From contig NZ_JAJFET010000005.1 of the NCBI RefSeq assembly GCF_020707215.1, forward strand, positions 62,001-126,000: a stretch of DNA of 64,000 nt, given 5' to 3'. Positions within the stretch are counted from its first letter, which is position 1, and each line of letters starts with the position of its first letter. The translations under genes were made by a program, and so were the position numbers. Of the stretch, positions 46,112 through 54,721 are shown piece by piece. The stretch is from Sphingomonas sp. PL-96. GTDB taxonomy: Bacteria > Pseudomonadota > Alphaproteobacteria > Sphingomonadales > Sphingomonadaceae. Under the pieces are notes generated by a model. It saw only the letters and a program-made list of their open reading frames with translations, had not been told where the DNA came from and made no database searches.

Positions 46112-46776
46112 CAGCGTGCCCCGAACAAGGCGGTGCCGACGCGCACGTGCGTGGCTCCCAAGGTAACCGCAGTCTCGAAATCGCCCGACATGCCCATGCT
46201 GAGCCCGGGCAGGCCGTTGTCCTCCGCCAGCTTGGCGAGCAGCGCGAACCAGGGCGCCGCCTCCAGCTCCAGCGGCGGCACGCACATCAACCCGACGATC
46301 GGCAGCCCGGCGCTGCGCGCCTCGGCCAGCAAGGCGGGCAGTTCGCGAACCGCCACGCCGCCCTTCTGCGGCTCGTCACCAATGTCGACCTGCACGAAAC
46401 AGGCAGGGCGCCGGTCGTGGCGGTCCATGGCATTGGCGAGCGCTGCCACCAGCGAGGGACGATCGACCGAATGGATCGCGTCGAACAGCGCCACGGCATC
46501 GGCGGCCTTGTTGGACTGAAGCTGGCCGACCAGGTGCAGCTCGATGTCCGGGGTCGCTTCGCGCAGTGCCGGCCATTTCGCCTGCGCCTCCTGCACGCGG
46601 TTCTCGCCGAACACGCGCTGGCCCGCGGCGATCAAGGGAGCGATCTGCGGCGCCTCATGCGTCTTGGAGACGGCAATCAGGCAGGTGGCGCCGGCCGGGC
46701 GCTTGGCAAGCTGTTCGGCGCGCGCGATGCGATCGCGCACATCGCTCAGCCGCTGGGGGGCATCGTCGGTGGTCAT
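46111..46776 (-). CDS. YggS/PROSC family PLP-homeostasis protein
   Basis: This 221-residue protein has LIAVSKTHEAPQI (PLP lysine), FGENRVQEAQAKW, HLVGQLQSNKA, GLMCVPP and LSMGMSGDFETAVTLGATHVRVGTALFG, the standard YggS motifs. It balances free pyridoxal phosphate in the cell. It is divergent from a TenI-like gene, 22 bp away. Confidence 0.95.
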   Translation of the reverse strand: MTTDDAPQRLSDVRDRIARAEQLAKRPAGATCLIAVSKTHEAPQIAPLIAAGQRVFGENRVQEAQAKWPALREATPDIELHLVGQLQSNKAADAVALFDAIHSVDRPSLVAALANAMDRHDRRPACFVQVDIGDEPQKGGVAVRELPALLAEARSAGLPIVGLMCVPPLELEAAPWFALLAKLAEDNGLPGLSMGMSGDFETAVTLGATHVRVGTALFGAR

Positions 46777-46798
46777 CGGGGGCGCTATAGGTAGCGCG

Positions 46799-47326
46799 AT
46801 GCGCCCCCGCCAGCCCCTCCCCCGCTTATGGTTGATGACCGACCCGCGCATGGGAGAGGCGCTGTGGACCGCGCTGGAGCGGCTGCCGCGCGGCGCGGGC
46901 GTGGTGTTTCGCCACTATCTGCTGCCGCCGGCCGAACGCGCCGAGCTGTTCGCGCGGGTACGGCGGGTGGCCCGACGCCGGCGGCTGGTGCTGCTGGTCG
47001 CGGGCGCGCCGTTGCGCGGGGCGGACGGGCGGCATGGCGGCGGGAGACGGGTCGGGGCACGGGGCCTCACGACGCGCGCCGTACATCACCGGCGGGACCT
47101 GGTGGCGGCACGCCGGGCGCGGGTGGATGCGGTATTCGCCTCGCCGGTGTTTGCCACCCGCTCTCATCCAGGCGCGCCTGCGCTCGGACGGGTTCGCTTC
47201 GGCCTGCTGATTCGCGGCGAGGAGGTGCCGGTGATCGCGCTGGGCGGCATGAATGCCCGACGCGCAAAAAGCCTGGCGCCGTTGCGCATTCACGGCTGGG
47301 CCGCGATTGACGCCTGGGCGCGGTAG
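46799..47326 (+). CDS. Thiamine-phosphate synthase/TenI-like protein (short form)
   Basis: This 175-residue protein has PRLWLMTDPRM, FRHYLLPPAERAEL, DAVFASPVFATRSHPGA and VPVIALGGMNARRA, the ThiE/TenI barrel motifs. It is shorter than ThiE and lacks the classic GVHLGQ motif (here TTRAVHHRRDL), so it may not be a true thiamine-phosphate synthase. It is divergent from yggS. Confidence 0.8.
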   Translation: MRPRQPLPRLWLMTDPRMGEALWTALERLPRGAGVVFRHYLLPPAERAELFARVRRVARRRRLVLLVAGAPLRGADGRHGGGRRVGARGLTTRAVHHRRDLVAARRARVDAVFASPVFATRSHPGAPALGRVRFGLLIRGEEVPVIALGGMNARRAKSLAPLRIHGWAAIDAWAR

Positions 47327-47338
47327 CGCCCAAGCGGA

Positions 47339-48049
47339 TCAGAAGCGGAAGGCGGTGCCCACGTAGACCGCCTGGCTGTCGCGGCGCGTGTCCTCCAGCC
47401 GCAGCAGCCGGTCCTTGTCGGACCTGTAACGCAGGCCCGCGGTCACGTCGAAGTGACGGGTCAGCGAATAGGAGCCGCCGACACCGATCGACGCGCTGGG
47501 GGCGTCCGCCACCAGCTTGGACTGGTCGAGGAGCGGCTTGTCGCCGGCCACCGTCACGCTGCTGGTCCGACGCGCGGGCTTGCCGAGCGCAGCACCGATG
47601 CGGTCACGATTGCCCGGCTGCACGCCCAGATCGAGCTTGGCGAGATCGCCGGCAGCTGCGAAGCGCTTCCAACCGACCGAGGTGCCGAGATTATAGGCGA
47701 TGGGCGCCAGCGTCGGGCCGACGTTGGTGTCGACCGCTGCATGCTCCGGAGCAGCGACCGGCTGGGTGCGCGCACGCACCGCAACGGTCACGGCGCGCTT
47801 GTTGACGCGCTGCCCTTCCGAAGGCGTAAAGCGGAAGCTGCTGCCGTCGATCCCGCTGCGTGCGAGAATTGCGGCAAGCTTGGGATCGGCAGACGACGGC
47901 GTGAAGCCGCCGATGCTGCTGACGGGGACCGTCTGGCGAAACGCCACGGCGCGTGTGCCTTCCGGCGCACCAAGCGCAGGCGCGATTACGGCTCCGGCGG
48001 CGCTCAGCACCCCGATCCCCAATCCAGCCATGGCGCGCAACGTAAGCAC
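47339..48049 (-). CDS. Secreted/outer-membrane-like hypothetical protein
   Basis: This 236-residue protein has a signal-like start (MAGLGIGVLSAAGAVIAPALGAP), a variable middle and an ending rich in amphipathic strands (SIGVGGSYSLTRHFDVTAGLRYRSDKDR, then VYVGTAFRF). A final Phe preceded by alternating residues is typical of outer-membrane beta-barrels. Function is unknown. It is convergent with the TenI-like gene. Confidence 0.6.
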   Translation of the reverse strand: MLTLRAMAGLGIGVLSAAGAVIAPALGAPEGTRAVAFRQTVPVSSIGGFTPSSADPKLAAILARSGIDGSSFRFTPSEGQRVNKRAVTVAVRARTQPVAAPEHAAVDTNVGPTLAPIAYNLGTSVGWKRFAAAGDLAKLDLGVQPGNRDRIGAALGKPARRTSSVTVAGDKPLLDQSKLVADAPSASIGVGGSYSLTRHFDVTAGLRYRSDKDRLLRLEDTRRDSQAVYVGTAFRF

Positions 48050-48244
48050 CCCGTTTCTCCTCCCGCTTCAAAAGTGCGCTAGCATGATTCCGTTGCATGT
48101 CGCCACCGGCCGAACACGATTCAGACGAACTGTTGCAATCCGCCCACACGCCGGCCTGTACCGCTGCCAGGGCCACGCCGCTTGCGGCGACACCGCGACC
48201 CTCTATAGAAGCAGCCGATGTTCCGTTCTTCCAAGGAAACGCCG

Positions 48245-48685
48245 ATGATCCGCCCGTTGCGCACCGCGATCCTGGGTCCGCTCGCGATTGCCCTCATGCT
48301 TACCGCCTGTGGCAGCCGCAAGGACGATCTGAAGGCCGATCTCGCCGCCTCCAAGGTGACGACCATCGGCGTCAACAGCTATCTCTGGCGCGCCAGCCTC
48401 GACACGCTCAGCTTCATGCCGCTGCTCCAGACCGACTCGAACGGCGGCGTCATCGTCACCGACTGGTATGTGAACCCGGCCACCCCGACCGAGCGCATGA
48501 AGGTGACCGTCAGCATCCTCGACCAGGATCTGCGCGCCGATGCCCTGCGCGTGGCAGCGCTGCGCCAGGTGCAGCAGAACGGCCAATGGGTGGAGGCGCC
48601 GGTCCAGGCCGCCACCGTCCAGAAGCTGGAAGACATCATCCTGACCCGTGCGCGCGACCTGCGCCGCGGCGCGCTGATCGGCTGA
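48245..48685 (+). CDS. DUF3576 lipoprotein
   Basis: This 146-residue protein has the lipoprotein signal [20 protein letters not shown] and [33 protein letters not shown], typical of DUF3576. The family is found in alphaproteobacterial envelopes and often precedes leuS, as here. ATG 48245 has AAGGAA upstream. Confidence 0.9.
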   Translation: MIRPLRTAILGPLAIALMLTACGSRKDDLKADLAASKVTTIGVNSYLWRASLDTLSFMPLLQTDSNGGVIVTDWYVNPATPTERMKVTVSILDQDLRADALRVAALRQVQQNGQWVEAPVQAATVQKLEDIILTRARDLRRGALIG

Positions 48686-48701
48686 GGCAAGCACCCGTCC
48701 A

Positions 48702-51203
48702 ATGGCCTCGCGTTTCAATGCACTGAAGGCGGATGCGGCCTGGCAGAAGCTGTGGGAAGACCGCCGCACCTTCGCCGCCCGCGACGATAGCCCGCGTCCC
48801 AAGAGCTATGTGCTCGAGATGTTCCCCTATCCGTCGGGGCGCATCCACATGGGCCACGTCCGCAACTATACCATGGGCGACGTGCTGGCGCGCTTCCGCC
48901 GGATGACCGGCTATGAAGTGCTCCACCCGATGGGCTGGGACGCGTTCGGCATGCCGGCCGAAAATGCCGCCATGGAAAAGGGCGTGCACCCCGGTGGATG
49001 GACGCGCGACAACATCGCGACGATGAAGGCGCAGCTCAAGCGCCTGGGCTTCGCGCTCGACTGGACGCGCGAGCTCGCCACCTGCGAGCCGGACTATTAC
49101 GGCCATGAGCAGGCACTGTTCCTGCACCTCTATGCGGCGGGCCTGGTCTACCGCAAGGAATCAGCGGTCAACTGGGACCCGGTCGACATGACCGTGCTCG
49201 CCAACGAGCAGGTGATCGACGGCCGCGGCTGGCGCTCCGGCGCTTTGGTGGAGAAGCGCAAGCTCTCCCAGTGGTTCCTCAAGATCACCGACTTCGCCGA
49301 CGAGCTGCTCGACGGGCTCCAGTCGCTCGACCAGTGGCCCGACAAGGTCAAGCTGATGCAGGAGAACTGGATCGGCAAGAGCCGCGGCATGAAGATCCGC
49401 TTCCAGGTTTCCGATGGCCAGCCGGTCGAAGTGTTCTCGACCCGCCCCGACACCATCTTTGGCGCGAGTTTCGTCGCGGTCGCCGCCGACCATCCGATCG
49501 CCCAGGCGGCCGCGCTGCGCGACCCGGAAGCACAGGCGTTCATCGATCGCTGCAAGCAGGGCGGCACCACCGCCGCCGAGATCGAGACCCAGGAAAAGCT
49601 CGGCTACGACACCGGCGCCACCGCGACCCACCCGTTCACGGGCGTGGCCCTGCCGGTATTCGTCGCGAACTTCGTGCTGATGGAATATGGCACCGGCGCC
49701 GTCATGGGCGTGCCGGCGCACGACCAGCGCGACCTGGACTTCGCACGCAAGTACCAGCTGCCGGTCCACCGCGTGGTCGCCGACGGCGATACGGTCGAAC
49801 GCGATTTCGCCGGGGACGAGGCCTATACGGGCGCCGGCCGGCTGGTGAACTCCGACTTCCTCGACGGGCTGGACGTGGACGCCGCCAAGGCGGCGGTGAT
49901 CGCGCGCGGCGAAACCGGCGGCTGGGGCGAAGGCACCACCGTCTGGCGGCTGCGCGACTGGGGTGTCAGCCGCCAGCGCTATTGGGGCACGCCGATCCCG
50001 ATCATCCATTGCGAGGGCTGCGGCGTCGTGCCGGTCCCGCAGGACCAGCTGCCGGTGGTGCTGCCCGAGGATGTGAGCTTCGACGTGCCGGGCAATCCGC
50101 TCGACCGCCATCCGACGTGGAAGCATGTCGATTGCCCGAACTGCGGCAAGCCGGCGCGACGCGAGACGGACACGCTCGACACTTTCGCGGATTCGTCGTG
50201 GTACTTCATCCGCTTCGCCAGCCAGCCCGAGGACAAGCCGTTCGACAAGGACGTGGTCGCCCAGTGGCTGCCGGTCGGGCAGTATATCGGCGGCGTGGAG
50301 CATGCGATCCTGCATCTGCTCTACGCGCGCTTCTGGACGCGCGCGCTCAAGCGCACCGGGCTGCTGGATGTGGCGGAGCCGTTCACCGGCCTGTTCACGC
50401 AGGGCATGGTGACGCACGAGACTTACAAGTCCTCCGACGGGCGCTGGCTGGGGCCGGCGGAAGTGCAGGACGGCGCGGAGATCGCGACCGGCGAGGCCAT
50501 CACGGTCGGCCGCGTCGAGAAGATGTCCAAGTCCAAGAAGAACACGGTCGATCCGGGTCCGATCGTCGATCAGTATGGCGCGGACGCGGTGCGGTGGTTC
50601 ATGCTGTCCGACAGCCCGCCCGAGCGCGACCTGCCATGGAGCGAGGCCGGCATCGAGGGTTCGTGGCGCTTCGTGCAGCGGTTGTGGCGGCTGTTCGACG
50701 GCCTCGCCGAACAGGCGGGGGCCGAGGGCGCCGACAAGGCGATCGACCGCAAGCTGCACCAGACGATCGCCGGCATCGCCGCCGACGTCGAGGCGCTGGC
50801 GTTCAACAAGGCGGTGGCCAAGCTCTATGAGTTGGTCGGCATGATCGAAAAGGCCGCGCCTTCCGCCTCGCGCACCCAGGCGATCCGCACGCTGATGCGG
50901 CTGGTGGCGCCGATGGTGCCGCACATCGCCGAGGAAGCCTGGGCCGCCAACGGCGGCGACGGGCTGATCGCTGACGCGCCCTGGCCCGAGGTGGACACCG
51001 CGCTGCTGGTGGAGGACGAAGTCACCGTCGCGGTGCAGGTCAACGGCAAGCTGCGCGACACGCTGACCATGGCCAAGGGCACCTCGCGCGAGGATGCGGA
51101 AGCAGCCGCGCTCGCCTCGGCCAATGTCCAGCGCGCCATGGAGGGCAAGCCGCCCCGCAAGGTGATCGTGGTTCCCGATCGCCTGGTGAACATCGTCGCA
51201 TGA
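48702..51203 (+). CDS. leuS: Leucyl-tRNA synthetase
   Basis: This 833-residue class I synthetase has the HIGH-type motif [16 protein letters not shown] near the N terminus and KMSKSKKN near residue 607. It has the CP1 editing domain with [19 protein letters not shown], CxxC pairs and the anticodon-binding domain. It charges tRNA-Leu. It overlaps lptE by 4 bp at its 3' end. Confidence 0.98.
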   Translation: MASRFNALKADAAWQKLWEDRRTFAARDDSPRPKSYVLEMFPYPSGRIHMGHVRNYTMGDVLARFRRMTGYEVLHPMGWDAFGMPAENAAMEKGVHPGGWTRDNIATMKAQLKRLGFALDWTRELATCEPDYYGHEQALFLHLYAAGLVYRKESAVNWDPVDMTVLANEQVIDGRGWRSGALVEKRKLSQWFLKITDFADELLDGLQSLDQWPDKVKLMQENWIGKSRGMKIRFQVSDGQPVEVFSTRPDTIFGASFVAVAADHPIAQAAALRDPEAQAFIDRCKQGGTTAAEIETQEKLGYDTGATATHPFTGVALPVFVANFVLMEYGTGAVMGVPAHDQRDLDFARKYQLPVHRVVADGDTVERDFAGDEAYTGAGRLVNSDFLDGLDVDAAKAAVIARGETGGWGEGTTVWRLRDWGVSRQRYWGTPIPIIHCEGCGVVPVPQDQLPVVLPEDVSFDVPGNPLDRHPTWKHVDCPNCGKPARRETDTLDTFADSSWYFIRFASQPEDKPFDKDVVAQWLPVGQYIGGVEHAILHLLYARFWTRALKRTGLLDVAEPFTGLFTQGMVTHETYKSSDGRWLGPAEVQDGAEIATGEAITVGRVEKMSKSKKNTVDPGPIVDQYGADAVRWFMLSDSPPERDLPWSEAGIEGSWRFVQRLWRLFDGLAEQAGAEGADKAIDRKLHQTIAGIAADVEALAFNKAVAKLYELVGMIEKAAPSASRTQAIRTLMRLVAPMVPHIAEEAWAANGGDGLIADAPWPEVDTALLVEDEVTVAVQVNGKLRDTLTMAKGTSREDAEAAALASANVQRAMEGKPPRKVIVVPDRLVNIVA

Positions 51204-51709
51204 TGCGCCGCGCTGCCCCGCTGCTGCTGATCGCATCCCTGCCGCTGCTCGCCGGCTGCGGGCTGCGGCCGCTCTACGCGGGCGGCGAGTCCGGGCCGGT
51301 GCGTGCGATGCTGTCGGGCGTCGAGGTGGCACCCATCCCCGGCCAGAACGGCTGGCTGATGTCGACCGCGCTCAAGGACCGGCTGCGGGCGGAGGGCGCG
51401 CCGCGCTATCGCCTGCAGGTGGCGCTCGATGACGAGATCACCGGTCTCGGCGTTCGCCGCGACGATGCCGTGACGCGCGAGCGCCGCACGCTGCGCGCGC
51501 GCTACCAGCTGGTCGACGCGGCGAGCGGCGAGACGGTGCTCGACGCCACCGCGGGCTCCGACGTGGGCATCGACGTGGTGAGCTCCGAATATGCCACCAT
51601 CGCCGCCGAGCAATCGGCGCTGGAGCGGCTGTCGGGGATCGTCGCGGACCAGATCATCGGCCGCCTCGCGCTCTATGCGCAGCGGACCGACGCGCCCGCC
51701 GGGCAGTGA
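51200..51709 (+). CDS. lptE: LPS-assembly lipoprotein LptE
   Basis: This 169-residue lipoprotein begins [26 protein letters not shown] with a lipobox cysteine, then the LptE fold with [20 protein letters not shown] and [17 protein letters not shown]. It plugs LptD and helps place LPS in the outer membrane. The standard neighbourhood leuS-lptE-holA supports it. Confidence 0.9.
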   Translation: MMRRAAPLLLIASLPLLAGCGLRPLYAGGESGPVRAMLSGVEVAPIPGQNGWLMSTALKDRLRAEGAPRYRLQVALDDEITGLGVRRDDAVTRERRTLRARYQLVDAASGETVLDATAGSDVGIDVVSSEYATIAAEQSALERLSGIVADQIIGRLALYAQRTDAPAGQ

Positions 51710-52719
51710 AGGCCAAGCCCGATACCCTGGGGCCGCGGCTCGACAAGCCTGCCGCCGACATCCGCCTCTACCTGCTGCACGGCCCCGACGAGGCGGGCGC
51801 GGCCGAACTTGCGCAGCGGCTCGCCCGGGCGCTCGGGCCGCAGGCAGAGCGCATCGAGTTCGACGGCAGCGCGCTGAAGGCGCGTCCGGGCACCCTCGCC
51901 GACGAAGCCGCGTCGCTCTCGCTGTTCGGAGACGCGCGCTACGTCCGCGTGAACGCGATGGGCGAGGAATCGCTGGAGGCGGTGACGCTGCTGCTCTCGG
52001 CAGAGCGCGCGGGCAACCCGGTGGTGGCGCTCGCCCCATCGGTGAAGGGCACCGGCAAGCTCGTGAAGCTCGTCTCTGCCGCGCCCAACGCCTATGAATG
52101 CGCCTGCTATGTGCCGGACGCGCAGGCGGCCGGGCGGCTCGCGACGGCACTCGCGCGCGACCAGGGGTTGCGGTTGTCCCATGAAGCAGCCGAGCGGCTG
52201 GCGGTGGCGAGCGGCGGCGACCGCGCGATCCTCGCGCGTGAAATCGAGAAGCTCGCGCTGTTCCTCGACGCCGCGCCCGACCAGCCGCGCGACGCCGGCC
52301 TGCCCGCGCTCGACGCGATCGGCGCGGATTTGGGCGAGGCGGAAATGTTCGGCGCGATCGCGGCAATCGTCGGCGGCGATGCCGCCACCGCCGGTGCCGA
52401 GGTTGCGGCGTTGGAGGCCGGCGGCAACCATTCGGTGCCCCTGCTGCGGATGACCGTCCGCAAGCTGCTGTCGCTCGCCGAGATGCGTGCGGAGATCGAC
52501 GCCGGCGATCGCCCGGCCGACGTGATCGAGCGCCACCGCGTGTTCTTTCGCGAGAAGCAGCCGACGATGGACGCGCTGCGCCGCTGGAGTTCGCCCCAGC
52601 TCGCCCGCGCGATCGAGCGGTTGCGCCAGACCGAGCGCGCCACCATGTCCGGCGCCAGCGCGGGCGACGTCCTCACCGCGCATGTCGCAGTCGCCGCCGC
52701 CCGCAGCGTCCGGCGGTAG
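51706..52719 (+). CDS. holA: DNA polymerase III delta subunit HolA
   Basis: This 337-residue clamp-loader subunit has YLLHGPDEAGAAELAQRLARAL, FGDARYVRVNAMGEES and ILAREIEKLALF, as in HolA. It opens the beta clamp for loading. Its start is GTG at 51706, overlapping the TGA of lptE, so the genes are translationally coupled. Confidence 0.93.
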   Translation: MKAKPDTLGPRLDKPAADIRLYLLHGPDEAGAAELAQRLARALGPQAERIEFDGSALKARPGTLADEAASLSLFGDARYVRVNAMGEESLEAVTLLLSAERAGNPVVALAPSVKGTGKLVKLVSAAPNAYECACYVPDAQAAGRLATALARDQGLRLSHEAAERLAVASGGDRAILAREIEKLALFLDAAPDQPRDAGLPALDAIGADLGEAEMFGAIAAIVGGDAATAGAEVAALEAGGNHSVPLLRMTVRKLLSLAEMRAEIDAGDRPADVIERHRVFFREKQPTMDALRRWSSPQLARAIERLRQTERATMSGASAGDVLTAHVAVAAARSVRR

Positions 52720-52821
52720 CGCCCCCCTTCCGGAGCCCCGCGGCCCCGTACTTTGACGCCCGATCAAAAGCAGGGCAGGGCTTCCGCCAGCACGGGGCCT
52801 GCCCCCTTTCCTGGAATTCCG

Positions 52822-54393
52822 ATGCCCACCGCTTCCGACCGCCGTACCTTTGCGATCATTTCCCACCCCGACGCCGGCAAGACCACGCTGACCGAAAAGC
52901 TGCTGCTGTTCGGCGGCGCGATCCACCTGGCGGGCGAGGTCAAGGCGCGTGGCGCCGCCCGCCGCGCCCGCTCCGACTGGATGAAGATCGAGCAGCAGCG
53001 CGGCATTTCCGTCACCTCCTCGGTGATGACGTTCGAGCGCGAGGGCGTGACCTTCAACCTGCTCGACACGCCGGGCCACGAGGACTTTTCCGAAGACACC
53101 TATCGCACGCTGACCGCCGTCGATTCGGCGGTGATGGTGATCGACGTCGCCAAGGGCATCGAGAGCCAGACGCGCAAGCTGTTCGAGGTGTGCCGCCTGC
53201 GCAACGTGCCGATCATCACCTTCGTCAACAAGGTCGACCGTGAGGGGCGCGAAGTGTTCGAGACGCTGGACGAGGTCGCCGACCTGCTCCAGCTCGACGT
53301 CACGCCGATGACCTGGCCGGTCGGCATGGGTGGCGCGTTCGAGGGCATCTACGACCTGCGCAGCAACCGCCTGCTGCTGCCCGAGGGACCGAGCCGCGAG
53401 TTCCAGGGCAAGGTGGTCGAGACCACCGGCCTCGACGATCCCAAGCTCGACGAACTGCTCTCGGCCGAGGGGCTGGCGAAGCTGCGCGAGGATGCGGAGC
53501 TGGCGATGGCCGGCTATGCCGACTTCGATGGCGAGGCGTATCGCAACGGCGACCTCACGCCCGTCTATTTCGGCTCCGCACTCAAGGAGTTCGGCGTCGA
53601 CTCGCTGATCAAGGCGCTTGCCGAACACGCACCGCCGCCGCGCCCGCAGCCGGCCGAGCCCGCGCCGGTCGACCCGAGCAACCCGGAAGTCACCGGCTTC
53701 GTGTTCAAGGTTCAGGCCAACATGGACCCCAACCACCGCGACCGCATCGCATTCATGCGGCTGTGCTCGGGCACCTTCAAGCGCGGCATGAAGCTGACGC
53801 CGAGCGGTCACGGCAAGCCGATCGCGGTGCATTCCCCGATCCTGTTCTTCGCCCGCGAGCGCGAGCTGGCGGACGAGGCGTTCCCGGGCGACATCATCGG
53901 CATCCCCAACCACGGCACGCTGCGCGTCGGCGACACGCTGTCGGAGCGGGCCGACGTGCGCTTCACGGGGCTTCCCAACTTCGCGCCCGAAATCCTGCGC
54001 CGCGTGGCCTTGAAGGACCCGACCAAGACCAAGCAGCTGCGCAAGGCGCTGGACGACATGGCCGAAGAGGGCGTGACTCAGGTCTTCTATCCCGAGATCG
54101 GCTCCAACTGGATCATCGGCGTGGTCGGCCAGCTCCAGCTGGAGGTGCTGCTCAGCCGCCTGGATGCCGAGTACAAGGTGGCCGCCGGCCTCGAACCGGC
54201 GCCGTTCGACACCGCGCGCTGGGTGTCGGCGGAGGACCCGGCGGACCTGAAGGCGTTCGCCGACCTCAACCGCACCGCCATGGCCAAGGACCGCGACGGC
54301 AACCCGGTGTTCCTCGCCAAGTCGGCGTGGGAAGTCGGGTATGTGGCGGATCGCTACCCGAAGGTGCGGTTCGCGGCAACGCGCGAGCGGTAA
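52822..54393 (+). CDS. prfC: Peptide chain release factor 3
   Basis: This 523-residue GTPase begins MPTASDRRTFAIISHPDAGKTTLTEKLLLFGGAIHLAGEV. It has the G1 motif HPDAGKTT, DTPGHEDFSEDTYRTL (G3) and VNKVDREGR (G4), and the EF-G-like C-terminal fold. It removes RF1/RF2 from ribosomes after termination. ATG 52822 was chosen because it begins the conserved domain. Confidence 0.97.
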   Translation: MPTASDRRTFAIISHPDAGKTTLTEKLLLFGGAIHLAGEVKARGAARRARSDWMKIEQQRGISVTSSVMTFEREGVTFNLLDTPGHEDFSEDTYRTLTAVDSAVMVIDVAKGIESQTRKLFEVCRLRNVPIITFVNKVDREGREVFETLDEVADLLQLDVTPMTWPVGMGGAFEGIYDLRSNRLLLPEGPSREFQGKVVETTGLDDPKLDELLSAEGLAKLREDAELAMAGYADFDGEAYRNGDLTPVYFGSALKEFGVDSLIKALAEHAPPPRPQPAEPAPVDPSNPEVTGFVFKVQANMDPNHRDRIAFMRLCSGTFKRGMKLTPSGHGKPIAVHSPILFFARERELADEAFPGDIIGIPNHGTLRVGDTLSERADVRFTGLPNFAPEILRRVALKDPTKTKQLRKALDDMAEEGVTQVFYPEIGSNWIIGVVGQLQLEVLLSRLDAEYKVAAGLEPAPFDTARWVSAEDPADLKAFADLNRTAMAKDRDGNPVFLAKSAWEVGYVADRYPKVRFAATRER

Positions 54394-54463
54394 GACGTCG
54401 TGCTCCTGCGCAGGCAGGAGCCCAGGGCCACGGGCGCTGCGGTGTTGGTCCGGGTGTCCCCTC

Positions 54464-54537
54464 CCGTTCGCTTCGAGCCTGTCGAGAAGCAGCCACAGCA
54501 CCCCGCCACCGCTTCTCGACAAGCTCGAAGCAAACGG
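54464..54537. repeat. Long REP-like inverted repeat
   Basis: Arms at 54464-54490 and 54511-54537 are 27 bp long with only two mismatches (CTTCGAGCCTGTCGAGAAGC with GCTTCTCGACAAGCTCGAAG), around a 20-base loop. It follows prfC. It is of the palindromic type dispersed in sphingomonad genomes. Confidence 0.85.
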
Positions 54538-54607
54538 AAGAAGGTCGTTGCTCGCTCCGCCCAGGTCGTGAGGGGGGACATAAAGCAAAAACCGTTCGTG
54601 CTGAGTA

Positions 54608-54664
54608 GGGGCTGAGCTTGTCGAAGCCCCGTATCGAAGCACCTGGGGGCGGCCCTTCGATACG
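54608..54664. repeat. Second REP-like palindrome
   Basis: Contains the stem GGGGCT/AGCCCC (54608-54613, 54625-54630) and CGTATCGAAG/CTTCGATACG (54630-54639, 54655-54664). It shares the GAGCTTGTCGAAG core with the preceding repeat and lies before the ppc end. Confidence 0.75.
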
Positions 54665-54721
54665 CCATTTCGACTTCGCTCAATGGCTACTCAGGACAAG
54701 CGGTTCTGGCTGGGTCGAGGT

